In this document: piece after piece, positions 1 to 9,000 of the stretch
How positions within the stretch are numbered: position 1 is the first letter of the stretch
How the letters are laid out: each line of letters starts with the position of its first letter
Source of the DNA: Streptomyces griseiscabiei
GTDB taxonomy: Bacteria > Actinomycetota > Actinomycetes > Streptomycetales > Streptomycetaceae
Direction of reading: 5' to 3'
NCBI RefSeq assembly: GCF_020010925.1
Contig: NZ_JAGJBZ010000002.1
Coordinates: 3,162,001 to 3,226,000 of the forward strand
Length of the DNA stretch: 64,000 nt
Made by a program: the position numbers and the translations under genes
The notes under the pieces: generated by a model
The model's input: only the letters and a program-made list of their open reading frames with translations
What the model was told of the DNA's origin: nothing
The model's database searches: none

Positions 1-2258
1 AGCCGGACGGTGTGGTCGTAGCCGCCGGTGGCGAGGGTGCGGCCGTCCGGGCTCAGGGCCAGGGAGAAGACGATGCCGGTGTGACGGGTCGGGGTGGTGG
101 ACAGCACCCGCGGGCGTCCGGGGTCGGACACGTCCCAGAGCCGGATCTCGCCGTCCCGGCTGACCCCGGCCAGTGTCTCGCCGCCGGGACCGAAGGCCAG
201 GGCGTAGAAGCTGTCGGGGTGGCGGCGGTTCTCGCCCAGCGGGGCGGGGCGCCGGGGGTCGGTCGGGTTCCACAGCTTGAGGCTGCCGTCGTCGCAGGCG
301 GTGGCCAGCGTACGGCCGTCGGGGCTGACGGCGAGGGCGTGGACGTACCGGGTCAGTGTGCGCGGGGCGACGCTGAGCAGGGCGTCGCGCGTGACCGGGC
401 CGGGGTCCAGCCGGTGTGCGGCCAGGGCCAGTTGGGCGGCGAGGGAGCGGTCCCGGGTGCGCAGGGCCGTCGAGGCGTCGGCGGCCTTGAGGGCGAGGGC
501 GTGGTTGCGCTGCGCGGTGACGGTCCGCTCGGAGCGCACCGCGAAACCGACGGCCGTCGTGGCGCAGACGAGCAGGGCGACGAGGGCCGCGACGAGGCGG
601 CGCAGCCGGCGGATGTGGTGGCGGGCGCGCAGCGCCTCGGCCCGTTCCGCGGTCTCGCAGGCGTCGAGGAAGGCGCGTTCCCGGGCGGTGAGCACCTCGT
701 CGGGCAGCTCCTTCGCGGCGGCCAGACGCAGACCGCGGTAGAGGGTGTCGGGATCGCGGTCCAGGGATTCCCAGACGGCGGTGGCCTCGGTGAGCGCCCG
801 GTGCAGCCGCAGCCGGTCCCGGTCCTCGTTCAGCCAGCGGCCCAGCCTGGGCCAGCAGCGGATGAGCGCCTCGTGGGTGATCTCCACATGGTCGCGGTCG
901 ACGGTCAGCAGACGGGCCCGGGTGGCCTGTTCGAGGACGAACGCGGTATCACCGGTGCCGTCGGTGCCGTCGGTGCCGTCGGTGCCGTCGAGTTCACGGC
1001 GGGGCACGCGGCGCTTGGTGTCCTCGGTGCCGTCGCCCAGGGCGACGAGCCGCAGGAAGAGCCGGCGGGTGAGGGTCCGCTGGGTGTCGCTGAGCCCGGT
1101 GTGGAAGGCTTCCGCGGTCTGGGCGAGGGCACCTTCGAAGCCGCCCGCCGCCTGGAACCCGGCGAGGGTGAGGGCGTTGCCGCGCCGGCGGTGCCAGGTC
1201 TCCAGGAGCGCGTGCGACAGCAGGGGCAGTGCGCCGGGGCGGCCGTGGGCGTCGGCGACGAGGGTGGCGAGCAGCGCGCCCTCGACGGTCAGCCGGGCGC
1301 GGGCGGCGGGCCGCACGATCGCCGCCCGCAGCTCGTCCAGGGTCATCGGGCCGACCGGGAGATGGGCGTCCGCCAGGGCGTCGACCAGGGCGGGAAGCCG
1401 GGTGCAGTGCGTGTAGAAGTCCGACCGCACCGCCAGCGCCACCCGGCAGCGGCTGTCAGGGGTGCGCGCGGCGTGCAGGAGGGCGGCGACGAAGGCGTCA
1501 CGTTCCCCCGCGTCGGGGCAGAGCGTGAACACCTCCTCGAACTGGTCCACGACGATGATGAGTTCGGCCTCGGGGTCCGGTGCGGCGGCCAGGATCTGGC
1601 GCACCAGCCGGTGCAGGGCGCGCGGCTCCGACGCGAGTTCGGCACGCACCGATCCCGGCGTGAGACGGGCGCGGGCCGCCAACTGGATCGCGCATTCCTC
1701 CAAAGGGTGTGCGCCGGGCGTGAGAATCAGCGCGGGTGTTCCGGGAAAGCGCGGAAGCACTCCGGCGCGCAGCACGGAGGATTTCCCGGATCCCGAGGCC
1801 CCGAACAGAACAAGGAATCTTTTCCTCTTCAGGTGTTCGACCAGCCGGTCCGTGAGTCTCTCGCGACCGAAGAACGTGTCGGCGTCCGACTGCCGGAAAG
1901 AGGCCAGACCCGCATAGGGCGCGGAAGCCGTGCCGGCGTCCTCGACGCCACGGACCGTCCCGGCGCTCTCGACGCCACGGACCGTCCCGGCGGCGCATTC
2001 GGCGACCGTCGCGCGCCAGATCCGCTCCCATTCCCGCACGTCACCACCACAGGCGCGGACGTAGGCGAGGGTGACGGCGAGGGTGGGCAGCTGTCGTCCG
2101 GCCGCCGCCGCGGAGAGCGCGGCGATGGAATAGTGCGCCCGCCGCGCGAGGTCCCGATAAGTGGGGCTCCCGGCCTTTTCCCGCAACTTCCGTAAGCGCG
2201 CGGCGAAATCCAGCAGCGGGCCGCCTTCCGCTTCCAGCGGGCGTTCTCCACGTGGCAC
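1..2258 (-). CDS. XRE helix-turn-helix / nSTAND NTPase / WD40 regulator (3' end outside window)
   Basis: The gene runs off the left edge, so the C-terminus is missing and 752 codons are visible. Residues 10-75 look like an XRE-type helix-turn-helix. A Walker A (GASGSGKSS, about residue 153) and a Walker B (LIIVVDQFEEV, about 233) define an nSTAND1-type NTPase. One hydrophobic segment sits near 551-572 and WD40 blades begin near 640 (for example VFSLALSPDGRTLATGG). The GTG start at 2258 follows GGGGGAGG by nine bases. STAND proteins act as ATP-driven signal switches with the WD40 part as sensor; the signal here is unknown. Codon 22 is TTA (2193-2195), so translation should need the bldA tRNA, which links it to development. 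It is divergent from the prenyltransferase locus and could regulate it, but that is inference. Confidence 0.88.
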   Translation of the reverse strand, partial: MPRGERPLEAEGGPLLDFAARLRKLREKAGSPTYRDLARRAHYSIAALSAAAAGRQLPTLAVTLAYVRACGGDVREWERIWRATVAECAAGTVRGVESAGTVRGVEDAGTASAPYAGLASFRQSDADTFFGRERLTDRLVEHLKRKRFLVLFGASGSGKSSVLRAGVLPRFPGTPALILTPGAHPLEECAIQLAARARLTPGSVRAELASEPRALHRLVRQILAAAPDPEAELIIVVDQFEEVFTLCPDAGERDAFVAALLHAARTPDSRCRVALAVRSDFYTHCTRLPALVDALADAHLPVGPMTLDELRAAIVRPAARARLTVEGALLATLVADAHGRPGALPLLSHALLETWHRRRGNALTLAGFQAAGGFEGALAQTAEAFHTGLSDTQRTLTRRLFLRLVALGDGTEDTKRRVPRRELDGTDGTDGTDGTGDTAFVLEQATRARLLTVDRDHVEITHEALIRCWPRLGRWLNEDRDRLRLHRALTEATAVWESLDRDPDTLYRGLRLAAAKELPDEVLTARERAFLDACETAERAEALRARHHIRRLRRLVAALVALLVCATTAVGFAVRSERTVTAQRNHALALKAADASTALRTRDRSLAAQLALAAHRLDPGPVTRDALLSVAPRTLTRYVHALAVSPDGRTLATACDDGSLKLWNPTDPRRPAPLGENRRHPDSFYALAFGPGGETLAGVSRDGEIRLWDVSDPGRPRVLSTTPTRHTGIVFSLALSPDGRTLATGGYDHTVR
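954..989. repeat. Four 9-bp tandem units inside the STAND gene
   Basis: GGTGCCGTC is repeated four times without change. On the coding (minus) strand it gives an Asp-Gly-Thr run in the linker after the NTPase module. The unit is a multiple of three, so copy number can change without a frameshift. Confidence 0.9.
1941..1992. repeat. Two 27-bp tandem units inside the STAND gene
   Basis: A 25-base block is repeated identically with a 27-base period. It encodes the 9-residue repeats AGTVRGVES and AGTVRGVED, which lie between the helix-turn-helix and the NTPase domain. Confidence 0.85.
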
Positions 2259-2288
2259 CTGCACGCACCTCCCCCGAGCTCTTCGGGA

Positions 2289-2335
2289 TTGTTCACCATG
2301 CGTTTGTTCAGCGCCAGCCCACCGATCGTGAACAA
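2289..2335. promoter_or_regulatory. Divergent promoter region with three TTGTTCA heptamers
   Basis: The 134 bases between the STAND regulator and the prenyltransferase are less G+C-rich than their surroundings. TTGTTCA occurs at 2289-2295 and 2304-2310 (15 bases apart, same strand). Its complement TGAACAA lies at 2329-2335, so TTGTTCAC (2289-2296) and GTGAACAA (2328-2335) form an inverted pair. The arrangement looks like a regulator binding site serving both directions. Confidence 0.5.
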
Positions 2336-2392
2336 CGGACCGCGATTACAAAAGGTGCCAGGAACAACCCCACGACCGGTCCGGGAGGACGA

Positions 2393-3640
2393 ATGAACGC
2401 CCGCACACGACACCGAGCCGGACGGCCGGGCACCGCCGCGGACACCCCGCCCCCACGGACGGACCCGGACCGGCTGGGGGGATTCACCGCCGGGCAGTTG
2501 GACCGGCTGTGCGAGGTGGTGGGCATCGGCGCGCGGCAGCGCGTCGCCCCTCAACGGGTGCTGTCCGAGCTGCTGGGACCGGCCGCGGCACGGCCGTTGG
2601 CCGATCCGCCGCCCTCGCCGTCGTTCGTCTCCGACGACCACACGCCCGTGGAGTTCTCGCTGACCTTCCCCTCGGGCGCCGCCCCGGTGCTGCGTGTCCT
2701 GGCCGACCCGGGGTGTGCCGCGCGGACCCTGCCGGACAACGCCCGGCTGGCCTGGGCCGCCGTGGCACGGCTCGCGGCCCAATGGGGGGTCGGACTGGGG
2801 GAGTTGACGCGGGTGAGCGACCTCTTCCTGCCGCCGGTGCCGCAGGGCCCGCTGACCCTGTGGTGCGCCCTCGAACTGCGGCCGGGCGGCCCGCCGGGGC
2901 TCAAGCTGTATCTCAACCCCGGTGCGCGGGGCGCCGAACGGAGCATGGACACCGTGGGCGAGGCCATGGACAGGCTCGGCCACGCACACGCCTTCGAGCC
3001 CCTACGGCGCTGTCTGGAGCCGCGCTTCCCGGAGCGGGCCGGCCTGATGTTCTTCGCCCTCGACGTGGGTCCGTGGGCCGCGCCCCGGGCCAAGGTCTAT
3101 GTCGTCCACCGCCACGCCACGGCCGCCGACGCGGCGGACGCGGCGCGCCTCGTGCCCGGGGCGTGCCCCCGACGCGTGGCGGACCTGTGCCATCGCATCG
3201 GCGGCGAGGAGCCCTTCGCGGGCCTTCCGCTCATCTCCGGCTACTCGTTCACGGGGGCACGCGGTGGCGGTGGCGGAGGCGGGGGTGGAAGCACGGGTGG
3301 CGGCGTCGCCGCCGGCCCTGCTCATCCCACCGGTCACACCCTCTATCTCCCCGTCCGCGACCTTGTCCGTGACGACCGCGAGGCCCGCGACCACGCCGTG
3401 GCCCTGCTGCGTCAGTACGGCGTGGCCGACGCCCCGCTCGACCGCGCGCTGGCCGCGCTCACTCCCCGCCCGCTGAGCGCCGGGCGGGGCCTCATCTCCT
3501 ACCTGGGCCTCGTCCAGGCGGGCGGGCGGCCACCGCGTATCACCGTCTACCTCTCCTCCGAGGCGTACGGAGTCCTGCCGCCACGAGACGACACGGGACC
3601 CACGAACCCGGTCCCCGGCCACCGGGCCCCCACCACCTGA
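2393..3640 (+). CDS. DMATS-type aromatic (indole/tryptophan) prenyltransferase
   Basis: This 416-residue protein resembles bacterial ABBA-fold tryptophan dimethylallyltransferases, which attach a dimethylallyl group from DMAPP to the indole ring without a DDxxD motif. Family-like strands include VEFSLTFPSG, LKLYLNPGARG, FFALDVGP/AKVYVVH and PRITVYLSSEAYG. I chose the ATG at 2393 because GGGAGGACGA precedes it; an in-frame ATG at 2252 overlaps the divergent promoter. The tryptophanase gene follows after 65 bases, the same pair described for Streptomyces prenyl-indole loci of the IptA/IptB type. A run of nine glycines (residues 291-299) interrupts the fold in what must be a surface loop. Ring position (5, 6 or other) cannot be told by reading. 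Confidence 0.86.
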   Translation: MNARTRHRAGRPGTAADTPPPRTDPDRLGGFTAGQLDRLCEVVGIGARQRVAPQRVLSELLGPAAARPLADPPPSPSFVSDDHTPVEFSLTFPSGAAPVLRVLADPGCAARTLPDNARLAWAAVARLAAQWGVGLGELTRVSDLFLPPVPQGPLTLWCALELRPGGPPGLKLYLNPGARGAERSMDTVGEAMDRLGHAHAFEPLRRCLEPRFPERAGLMFFALDVGPWAAPRAKVYVVHRHATAADAADAARLVPGACPRRVADLCHRIGGEEPFAGLPLISGYSFTGARGGGGGGGGGSTGGGVAAGPAHPTGHTLYLPVRDLVRDDREARDHAVALLRQYGVADAPLDRALAALTPRPLSAGRGLISYLGLVQAGGRPPRITVYLSSEAYGVLPPRDDTGPTNPVPGHRAPTT

Positions 3641-3690
3641 CGGGCCCCACCCCTGACGGGCCCCACCCCCTGACGGCCCCCACCACCTGA
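3638..3690. repeat. Imperfect tandem repeat between prenyltransferase and tryptophanase
   Basis: CTGACGGGCCCCACCCC-like units occur about three times between the stop codon and the next ribosome site. They probably arose by local duplication. I see no stable terminator, so the two genes may be one transcript. Confidence 0.6.
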
Positions 3691-3705
3691 AAGGACACCG
3701 CCACC

Positions 3706-5073
3706 ATGGAGCCGTACCGCATCAAGGTCGTCGAGCCGATCCCCGTCACCACCCGTGAGCAGCGGCAGGCCGCTCTCGCCCGCGTCCACCACAACCTCTT
3801 CGACCTGCGCGCCGACGAGGTCACCGTCGACCTGCTCACCGACTCGGGAACCGGCGCGCTGTCCGCCGCGCAGCTGGCCGCCGCGATGGACGGCGACGAG
3901 TCGTACGCGGGGTCACGGTCCTTCCACCGCTTCCACGACACCGTCCGGGAGCTGACCGGTTTCCCGCACATCCTGCCGGTGCACCAGGGACGCGCGGCCG
4001 AGCGGCTTCTGACCGCCATGCTCCTCGGCCCCGGCAAGCTCTTCCTGAGCAACACCCACTTCGACACCCTGCGGGCCAACATCGCCCTGTGCGGCGGCGA
4101 GGCCCGGGACCTGCCCTGCCCGGAGGCCGCGGACCTGGACAGCGCCGAGCCCTTCAAGGGGAACATCGACACCGCCCGGCTCAAGGCCGTCCTGGACGGA
4201 CCGGAGGGCGCCCGCGTCGGCGCGGTGATCATGACGCTCACCAACAACGGCGGCGGGGGCCAGCCGGTGTCCATGGCCAACCTGACCCTCGCCTCGGCGC
4301 TCTGCCGGGAGCACGGCGTGCCGCTGATCCTGGACGCCGCGCGGTTCGCCGAGAACGCCTGGCTGGTCACCCGGCGGGAGCCCGCGTACCGCGACCGCAG
4401 CCCCCGGCAGGTCGCCGAGGAGGCGTTCCGGCTCGCCGACGGCTGTGTGATGAGCGCGAAGAAGGACGGCCTCGCCCATATCGGCGGCTTCCTGGGCCTG
4501 CGTGACACCGCGCTCGCCCGGCGCTGCGAACTGCTGCTCATCGCCACCGAGGGCTTCCCCACCTACGGCGGACTCGCGGGCCGCGACCTCGACATGGTCG
4601 CCCGGGGCCTGGCCGAGGTCACCGACCCGCGCTATCTGAACGCCCGGGCCGAGGACACCGCGTACCTGGCGGGCCTGGTGCGGTCGGCCGGCGTCGACAT
4701 CGTGGAGCCGCCGGGCCTGCACGCGCTCTACCTCAACGCGGGCCGTCTGCTGCCGCACATCCCGCCCCACCGCTTCCCCGGCCAGGCGCTGGCCTGTCAG
4801 CTGTATCTGGAGGGCGGCATCCGTTCCGTGGAACTCGGCTCCCTGTATCTCGGCACGGAGGACGAGCACGGAGCCCCGCTCACCAGCGCTCCGTACGAGC
4901 TGCTGCGTCTGGCGATTCCGCGCCGGACGTACACCCGCGGCCACTTCGACCACGTCGGGCGGGCGCTGGCCCGCGTGGCGCGCGACGCCTCTCTCGTCCC
5001 CGGCCTCAGGATCACCGAACAGCCCGCCACCCTGCGCCAGTTCCGCGCCAAGCTGGCACCCGTGGCCGGATAG
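3706..5073 (+). CDS. tnaA: Tryptophanase (tryptophan indole-lyase), PLP-dependent
   Basis: At 455 residues this is close to the usual size of tryptophanase. It keeps the PLP lysine motif MSAKKDG (about residue 249-255), the N-terminal segment EPIPVTTREQRQAAL, SYAGSRSFHRFHDTV and the HQGRAAE element. The family cleaves tryptophan to indole, pyruvate and ammonia; beside a DMATS enzyme it is expected to act on prenylated tryptophan and release a prenyl-indole. Tyrosine phenol-lyase is the main alternative, but the pairing favours a tryptophan substrate. The ATG at 3706 is preceded by AAAGGA. Expression is probably coupled to the prenyltransferase. Confidence 0.88.
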   Translation: MEPYRIKVVEPIPVTTREQRQAALARVHHNLFDLRADEVTVDLLTDSGTGALSAAQLAAAMDGDESYAGSRSFHRFHDTVRELTGFPHILPVHQGRAAERLLTAMLLGPGKLFLSNTHFDTLRANIALCGGEARDLPCPEAADLDSAEPFKGNIDTARLKAVLDGPEGARVGAVIMTLTNNGGGGQPVSMANLTLASALCREHGVPLILDAARFAENAWLVTRREPAYRDRSPRQVAEEAFRLADGCVMSAKKDGLAHIGGFLGLRDTALARRCELLLIATEGFPTYGGLAGRDLDMVARGLAEVTDPRYLNARAEDTAYLAGLVRSAGVDIVEPPGLHALYLNAGRLLPHIPPHRFPGQALACQLYLEGGIRSVELGSLYLGTEDEHGAPLTSAPYELLRLAIPRRTYTRGHFDHVGRALARVARDASLVPGLRITEQPATLRQFRAKLAPVAG

Positions 5074-5180
5074 GCCGGGGGGAGGGGAGGGGAGAGGGTG
5101 GCGCTCACAGCCTCGTCGCTTAGTCTCGTGCTTGGGCACGCCGGAACGGCGCCGGCGGGGGCCCGCGCGAGGAGGCGACG

Positions 5181-6017
5181 GTGTTGGCAAGGGGCACGCG
5201 GTGGCTCGCGGGAGCCGTCACCCTCGCCTGCGTGGCGCTGGTCGGCCCCAGCGCTCCGGGCGACGGCCTGTTCGCCGGGGCGCTCCCCGCCGACGCCGTC
5301 CGTGAGGTCGTACCGAACCGGGTCATGACGTGGAACATCTGCAATCCCTGCGAGGTGAGCAACGTCGACCGGGCGGCGGAGATCGCCGCGTACGCGCCCC
5401 AGGTCATCGGCATGCAGGAGGCGTGCGTACGGGACGTCGAGCAGATCCGGGAGTATCTGGAGAGCCTGCACGGGCTGGTCTACCACGTCGAGTACGGCTC
5501 GGTGCTGCGGCACTGGGGCCGCTGCGGGGGAGTGCCGTGGAGTCCGGGCGGCTTCGGTCAGGCGCTGCTCTCGGCCGCGCCGATGACGGACCGCGTCAAC
5601 GTGGAGTACCCCGACGGCGGTTCCGAGGACCGGGGCTATCAGGCCGTGACGATCACGGTGGGCGGCCGGTCCGTGCGGGTCTTCAACACCCACCTCGCCC
5701 AACGGCGCCAGGAGGAGGTCCGGGAGGGCCAGGTCCGTGTGCTCGCCTCGGCCGTCTCCCGGTACGACCGTGCCGTCGTCCTCGGTGACTTCAACGCCGT
5801 GCCGGACGCCCCCGAACTCGCCCCGATCTGGGAACTGGCCACGGACGCCGACCCCGCGTGCCGGCCGCCGGCCGACGGCGACTGCAAAGTGACCACGGAC
5901 TGGCGGAGCAAGTTCGACTACACCTTCCTGCGGGGCTTCACCCCGCTCGGGCAGGGGGTGCGGCAGTCCGCGTACTCGGACCACGACCTGGTGCGCGCCG
6001 ACCTGGACATGGGCTGA
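5181..6017 (+). CDS. Secreted endonuclease/exonuclease/phosphatase-fold protein
   Basis: The 278-residue product has a basic, hydrophobic N-terminus (about residues 1-38) that fits a signal peptide. The EEP fold is marked by MTWNICNP, IGMQEAC (metal-binding Glu), FNTHLAQRR, VLGDFNAVPD (catalytic Asp/Asn) and a final SDHDLV (catalytic His). Members hydrolyse phosphodiesters in DNA, RNA, phosphoinositides or sphingomyelin; the true substrate is not evident. The GTG at 5181 follows GAGGAGG. It is monocistronic and converges on the glycoside hydrolase gene with a strong hairpin between. Confidence 0.85.
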   Translation: MLARGTRWLAGAVTLACVALVGPSAPGDGLFAGALPADAVREVVPNRVMTWNICNPCEVSNVDRAAEIAAYAPQVIGMQEACVRDVEQIREYLESLHGLVYHVEYGSVLRHWGRCGGVPWSPGGFGQALLSAAPMTDRVNVEYPDGGSEDRGYQAVTITVGGRSVRVFNTHLAQRRQEEVREGQVRVLASAVSRYDRAVVLGDFNAVPDAPELAPIWELATDADPACRPPADGDCKVTTDWRSKFDYTFLRGFTPLGQGVRQSAYSDHDLVRADLDMG

Positions 6018-6058
6018 GACGTGCCCCGACCGCTGACGGGGATCGGCCGCTGACGGGG

Positions 6059-6093
6059 ATCGGCCGCGGCCCTCGGGGAGGGCCGCGGCCGAT
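6059..6093. terminator. Bidirectional hairpin between convergent genes
   Basis: Perfect 16-base arms (6059-6074 and 6078-6093) around a GGG loop lie between two convergent stop codons. The left arm is preceded by a tandem GCTGACGGGGATCGGCC duplication. Confidence 0.75.
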
Positions 6094-6099
6094 GTCCGG

Positions 6100-9000
6100 T
6101 CAGGAGGTGAACGGTGTGGAGCCGTCCTCCGCGGTGATCTTCCACAGGTGGTCGGCGGTGCCGGTGTCGTCCCACTGCAGGGTCTGGGCCCCGGACGCGG
6201 TGGACATGTCCTTGACGCCGAGCACCATGCCGCTGTTCTTGTTGACGAGCTTGGCGTAGCCGCCGCCGGCGTCGACGATCGACCACAGATGGTCGGCGGT
6301 CAGGGTGTCACCCCACTGCAGCGCGGTGGCCCCGGCAGTCTTGGAGGCGTCCTTGATGCCGAGCACCTGCCCGCTGTTGGTGTTGAAGATCTTGTAGTAG
6401 CCGTTCTCGGCGGGGACGATCTTCCACCAGTGGTTGGCCGTGCTGTTGGCGGTCTGCTGCTGTACGGCGCCTCCGGGGGCGATCGAGGAGCCGTCGACGC
6501 CCAGCTCCAGGGTGCTGTTCTTGTTGGTGATCTTCACCCGGGGTGTCTCGGGGTACCAGGACTCCAACTCGGTGACGCCGACGAACTTGCCCGTCTGCGG
6601 GGTGAGGACGACCCGGAACTGGGAGGTCGTGACCGTCGGGAAGGTCACCTCGTTGGGGTTGTTCGCGACCGGGGCGGCCGGGCTCTTCGTCTGCCCCGGC
6701 ACGGTCACCCAGGCCCCGTCCTTGAGGTACTGGACGGTGTAGCTCGCCGGGACACGGATGTCCGCGCCGTCGTCGTAGGTGTAGAACTTCACCTCGTTGA
6801 TCTTGCGCGGTGCCCCGAAGTCGACGCCGAGATGGTCGGTGGCGTTCGGTGAACCGGAGTTGGTCCAGCGGTCGTCGGGGATCTTGTCGTAGCGGATCCA
6901 GCCGTCGGTGGCCCGCAGCGGGGCGTCGAAGGTGGTCGGCTTGCAGGTCTGACCGCTGTGGCAGTGCGGGCCGTTGGAGACGGTGTTGGTGTAGGAGGCG
7001 AAGGCCTTCGGGTAGGGCTGGGTGACCGTGCGGCCCAGCCAGTCCTGCTCGGCGGTCAGCGGGTTGGCGGCCACGTTCATCAGCCGGGCGGGCTGCGCCG
7101 GGGTGACGGGCGCGGCCACGTTCACGGTCGTGCTGGTGCCGAGGGCCGCGGACTGGTGGATGCGGACGCCGTCCTGGAAGATCTGCAGGCCGCTGCCCTT
7201 GCCGTAGTGCGAGCCGTCCCGGTCCCAGCGGATCGAGTACGTGTGCCCGTGGTACGGCAGGCTCTCCACCGCGAACCAGTCCCAGCCGGACGGGACCAGC
7301 GGCTTCAGCACCAGCGTGTTGTCCGCCTGCGGCTTGATGCCCAGCAGCCCGGAGAGCACCAGGTCGTTGAAGCTGGAGTGGTTGTAGTGCTCGCTGAAGT
7401 TGAACCCGTCGTAGATCCACTCGCCGGTGTCGCCGTTGGCGGCCTCGGCGACGTAGGGCTTGCCGTCCTTGTGCTGGAGGTCGGCGAACTGGGCGAGCAT
7501 CGACTGGTAGTCGGCCTTGGTGACGAAGTTCTGCGCGGGGTAGTCCTGGAGCAGGTTCGCGAGGCCGGTGAGGATCTGGCTGGTCTGGTACGGCCAGCTC
7601 GGGCCGTTCCAGTGACAGCAGTTGGCGTCGTCGCGCTTCTGCTCGGCGGGGATCGCCTGGTAGTTGAAGTACGGGTTCGCGGTGATCCGGTCCAGCTCCG
7701 CGAAGCCGGTGCCCTTGGTGAACTTCAGCGTGTTCGCGCCGGTCTTCATCGGGACCTGCACGGTCACGGACTTCGATTCCGCGAACTGGCCCCAACCGCC
7801 GCCGGGGGCATAGCTCACGGTGACCGGGTTCGCGGTGTCGCCGTTCACGACGACCTTGTGCGTCGAGGTGGCGGAGGTGGCGTTGGCGTAGTGGACCGTC
7901 ACCGGGTACGTGCCGTTGCCGGGCGCGTCCACGGTGAAGGTGACCGCGCTGTCGTCGAAGTCGATCTGCCCGACGTACTTGCCGTTCGAGGCCGTCGAGG
8001 AGTTGTGGGTGTTGGCGTGGACGACGGCTGCCTGCTCGGCCTCGAAGTCGTGCACCCGCTCCAGGGTCGTCGGCCCGAACGGGGCCTTGAACCGCTTGGC
8101 GTCGGTCAGGTACTTCCACGCCGACGAGTACTGCGCGTCGGGGAGACTGAACGCCCAGGGGGCGAAGCCCATCGCCTCGCGCCAGGTCGTCCGGGTCTGC
8201 TTCAGCGTGCCGTTGGTGCTGTCCGTGTTGTAGACCTGCATGAAGAAGTTCCGCTGCGGGTCCCACAGCGAGTTCTGCACGGCGGACTTCAGCTGCGCGG
8301 CCTTCGCGTCGTAGTCGCTCGCGGTCGCCGTGTCCCCGTTCAGGGTGGAGATCTTGCTGATCGCCTGGGCCGCGGCGAACATGTACGCGTTGATCGTGGG
8401 CCGGTAACCCCGGCCGCCGCTGAACCAGTTGCTGCTGTGCATCGATGTCTCGGTGTACTCCGTGGCGTCGGACAGCGGCGTCTGGTGGAACAGGTCGCTG
8501 GAGGACTGGGCGCCGTTCACCGTGACGTCGGTGTCGAAGTTCGAGTCCCACCGCTTGTACAGCGCGATCAGATGCGGCAGCGCGGACTTGATCTGCGCGG
8601 CGTCACCGGTCACCAGATAGCGCTGGTACGCGGCGCTGGTGATCCACTCGCTGAAGTTCCGCGCGCCCGAGTTGCCCGCCCCGCGCAGCCAGAAGTCCAG
8701 ATAGTCACCGGCGTAGTCGCGGTTGTGCAGCCAGCGCCCGTCCAGCAGGTGGTAGCCGGTCGCGTCCGGCAGCGCGGTGTACGGGTTCCCCGCGTACCCG
8801 ATCGGCACGTCGTACTCGGTCGACACGTACCCGGTGCCCGGCACGGTGTAGCGCAGCGCGCGCTTGAACGTGCTCCACCGGTAGTAGTAGACCTCGTCGA
8901 TGTCGTTGTCGGGGGTGTCGAGGAACGGGATGTTGTCCTTGTACCACTGCCGCTCGTCGAGTTGGTTCGCGGCGAGGATCGCGTCCTTGTCCAGCGCGAC

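Noticed and set aside
954..989. Possible CRISPR repeats
   Set aside because: The units are nine bases without spacers and simply encode Asp-Gly-Thr.
12..2195. A 727-codon plus-strand frame opposite the STAND gene
   Set aside because: It is the antisense shadow of the NTPase/WD40 gene, has a random Gly/Arg/Val composition and no domain; the minus frame has HTH, Walker and WD40 motifs.
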